A stretch of 64,000 nucleotides of DNA from Pseudarthrobacter cellobiosi (GTDB lineage: Bacteria > Actinomycetota > Actinomycetes > Actinomycetales > Micrococcaceae): NCBI RefSeq assembly GCF_023913755.1, contig NZ_JAMXBJ010000044.1, positions 114,012 to 178,011 of the forward strand, in the 5' to 3' direction. The position numbers and the translations under genes are program-made. The stretch's first letter is position 1, and each line of letters opens with the position of its first letter. The notes below the pieces were generated by a model that saw nothing but the letters and a program-made list of their open reading frames with translations, was not told the DNA's origin and made no database searches. Shown piece by piece: positions 62,861 to 64,000 of the stretch.

Positions 62861-64000
62861 CTAATGGCCGGCGTCGTACCAGCTGGGGCCCACGCCGATC
62901 TGGACATCCAGCGGGACGCTGAGGTCCGCGGCGGAGCCCATCTGCTCGGTGACGAGCTTCTCCACCGCTTCCCGCTCGCCGGCGGCGACTTCAAGGACCA
63001 GTTCGTCATGGACCTGCAGGAGCATGCGCGACTTGAGGCCCTGCGCCGCCAGTTCAGCGTGTACGCCCAGCATGGCGCGTTTGATGATGTCTGCGGCCGA
63101 TCCCTGGATGGGTGAGTTCAGTGCGATGCGCTCCGCGTTTTCGCGCAGCTGCCGGTCCGTGCTGGTGAGATCCGGCAGGTACCGGCGGCGCCCCTCGATG
63201 GTGGCCGTGTAGCCGTCCACCCGGGCCTGGTCCACCACGCCGCGGAGGTAGTCGCGGACGGCGCCGAACCTGTCAAAGTAGTCCTTCATCAGCGTGCGGG
63301 CCTCGTCCACGGAAATTTCCAGCTGCTTGGACAGGCCGAACGAGGTCAGGCCATAGGCGAGGCCGTAGGACATGGCCTTGACCTTGGAGCGCATGGCGCT
63401 GGTGACTTCTTCGGTGGGCACGTGGAAGATGTTCGAGCCCACAAACCGGTGGAGGTCCTCACCGTCCTGGTAGGCCTGGATCAGGCCCGCGTCGCCCGAA
63501 AGGTGCGCCATGATCCGCATTTCGATCTGTGAGTAGTCCGCGGACAGCAGGCACTCATAGCCGTCACTGACCACAAAAATGCCGCGGACACGCCGGCCTT
63601 CCTCGCTACGGATGGGGATGTTCTGCAGGTTGGGGTTGTTGGAGGAGATGCGGCCCGTCGCTGCCACGTTCTGCGCATAGGTGGTGTGGATCCGGCCGTC
63701 TTCGGTCACGGACTTCTTGAGCGACTCCAGCATCTGGCGCAGCTTCGAGGACTCCCGGTGCGCCATCAGCTGGACCAGGAATTCGTGCCCGGTCTTTTCG
63801 AGCAGGTTCTTCAGCGAGGCGGCATCGGTGGTGTAGCCAGACTTGATCTTCTTGGTTTTCGGCAGCTGGAGTTCGTCAAAGAGCACTGCCTGCAGCTGTT
63901 TGGGCGAGCCGAGATTGACCTCGTGGCCGATCGCAGCGAAGGCAAGTTCCTGGGCGTTGTCGATCACCTTGGCCAGATCGGCGATCTGCTCGTCCATGCG
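62861..64000 (-). CDS. polA: DNA polymerase I, C-terminal polymerase domain (5' part outside window)
   Basis: The final 379 residues of DNA polymerase I; the frame stays open to the right edge. Motif A is SADYSQIEMRIMAHLSG, motif B is RSKVKAMSYGLAYG, and motif C is LLQVHDELVLEV, together forming the complete palm and fingers active site. The 3'-5' and 5'-3' nuclease domains are not visible. The polymerase fills gaps during excision repair, so its presence near uvrB is thematically apt but probably coincidental. The protein ends SWYDAGH, a typical polA terminus. Confidence 0.95.
   Translation of the reverse strand, partial: RMDEQIADLAKVIDNAQELAFAAIGHEVNLGSPKQLQAVLFDELQLPKTKKIKSGYTTDAASLKNLLEKTGHEFLVQLMAHRESSKLRQMLESLKKSVTEDGRIHTTYAQNVAATGRISSNNPNLQNIPIRSEEGRRVRGIFVVSDGYECLLSADYSQIEMRIMAHLSGDAGLIQAYQDGEDLHRFVGSNIFHVPTEEVTSAMRSKVKAMSYGLAYGLTSFGLSKQLEISVDEARTLMKDYFDRFGAVRDYLRGVVDQARVDGYTATIEGRRRYLPDLTSTDRQLRENAERIALNSPIQGSAADIIKRAMLGVHAELAAQGLKSRMLLQVHDELVLEVAAGEREAVEKLVTEQMGSAADLSVPLDVQIGVGPSWYDAGH

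Overview
The window is a high-GC chromosomal segment from an actinobacterium. Gene content, gene order and start-codon habits (many GTG starts, many apparently leaderless genes) fit Micrococcaceae, most likely Arthrobacter or Pseudarthrobacter; this placement is inferred from remembered synteny, not from a search. I count 56 protein genes, two of them cut by the window edges (a SURF1 tail on the left, the polymerase part of polA on the right). I see no tRNA, rRNA, CRISPR array, insertion sequence or prophage. Almost everything is core metabolism or information processing.

Layout. 1-7.5 kb: SURF1 tail, a YbaK-type deacylase, an ABC-F ATPase, the complete biotin ECF transporter bioY-bioM-bioN, and a convergent acyl-CoA ligase/thiolase pair. 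7.5-18 kb: a neutral zinc metallopeptidase; the Fe-S assembly operon sufR-sufB-sufD-Rieske protein-sufC-sufT (minus strand); a divergent ABC exporter joined to heme A synthase ctaA; and convergent heme O synthase ctaB. 18-26.5 kb: the pentose-phosphate operon tkt-tal-pgi-zwf-opcA-pgl. 26.5-31.4 kb: rbpA, secG, the lower-glycolysis operon gap-pgk-tpiA, and sodA. 31.4-45 kb: the conserved uvrC-rapZ-yvcK-whiA block, an acyltransferase and a HAD phosphatase, uvrA, and a heterodimeric ABC exporter with a GntR regulator. 45-54 kb: a methyltransferase, a DUF3516-type helicase, an oddly arranged CaiB-type CoA-transferase, an acetyltransferase, a hydrolase, an MFS transporter and terC. 54-64 kb: uvrB, a coaE-GrpB fusion, a YigZ protein, acetyltransferases, rpsA, a GyrI-like protein and polA.

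The most interesting signals lie between genes. (1) The gap between convergent ctaA and ctaB holds a 32-bp-period array of eight related modules, five in one direction and three in the other. (2) A second dispersed repeat of about 60 bp occurs twice, with compensatory changes in its hairpin. (3) The suf promoter carries a 15-bp palindrome matching the core of DtxR/IdeR iron boxes at 13 of 15 positions, placed on the -35 element, and a second imperfect palindrome at the predicted transcription start that could bind SufR. (4) About ten genes have a TANNNT hexamer exactly 6 or 7 nt before the start codon, the signature of leaderless transcription; uvrA, uvrB and uvrC are all among them, and uvrA alone also has an SOS-box-like site. 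(5) terC is preceded by a yybP-ykoY-type manganese riboswitch.

Among proteins, the thiolase beside the biotin transporter has lost its second catalytic cysteine, the CoA-transferase has its small domain in front of its Rossmann domain, and the GyrI-like protein appears to lack the middle of its domain. No wholly new multigene system is evident. The strongest candidates for undescribed biology are the ctaA/ctaB repeat array, the iron-box-controlled suf / ABC-ctaA divergent unit, and the biotin-transporter-linked ligase/thiolase pair.
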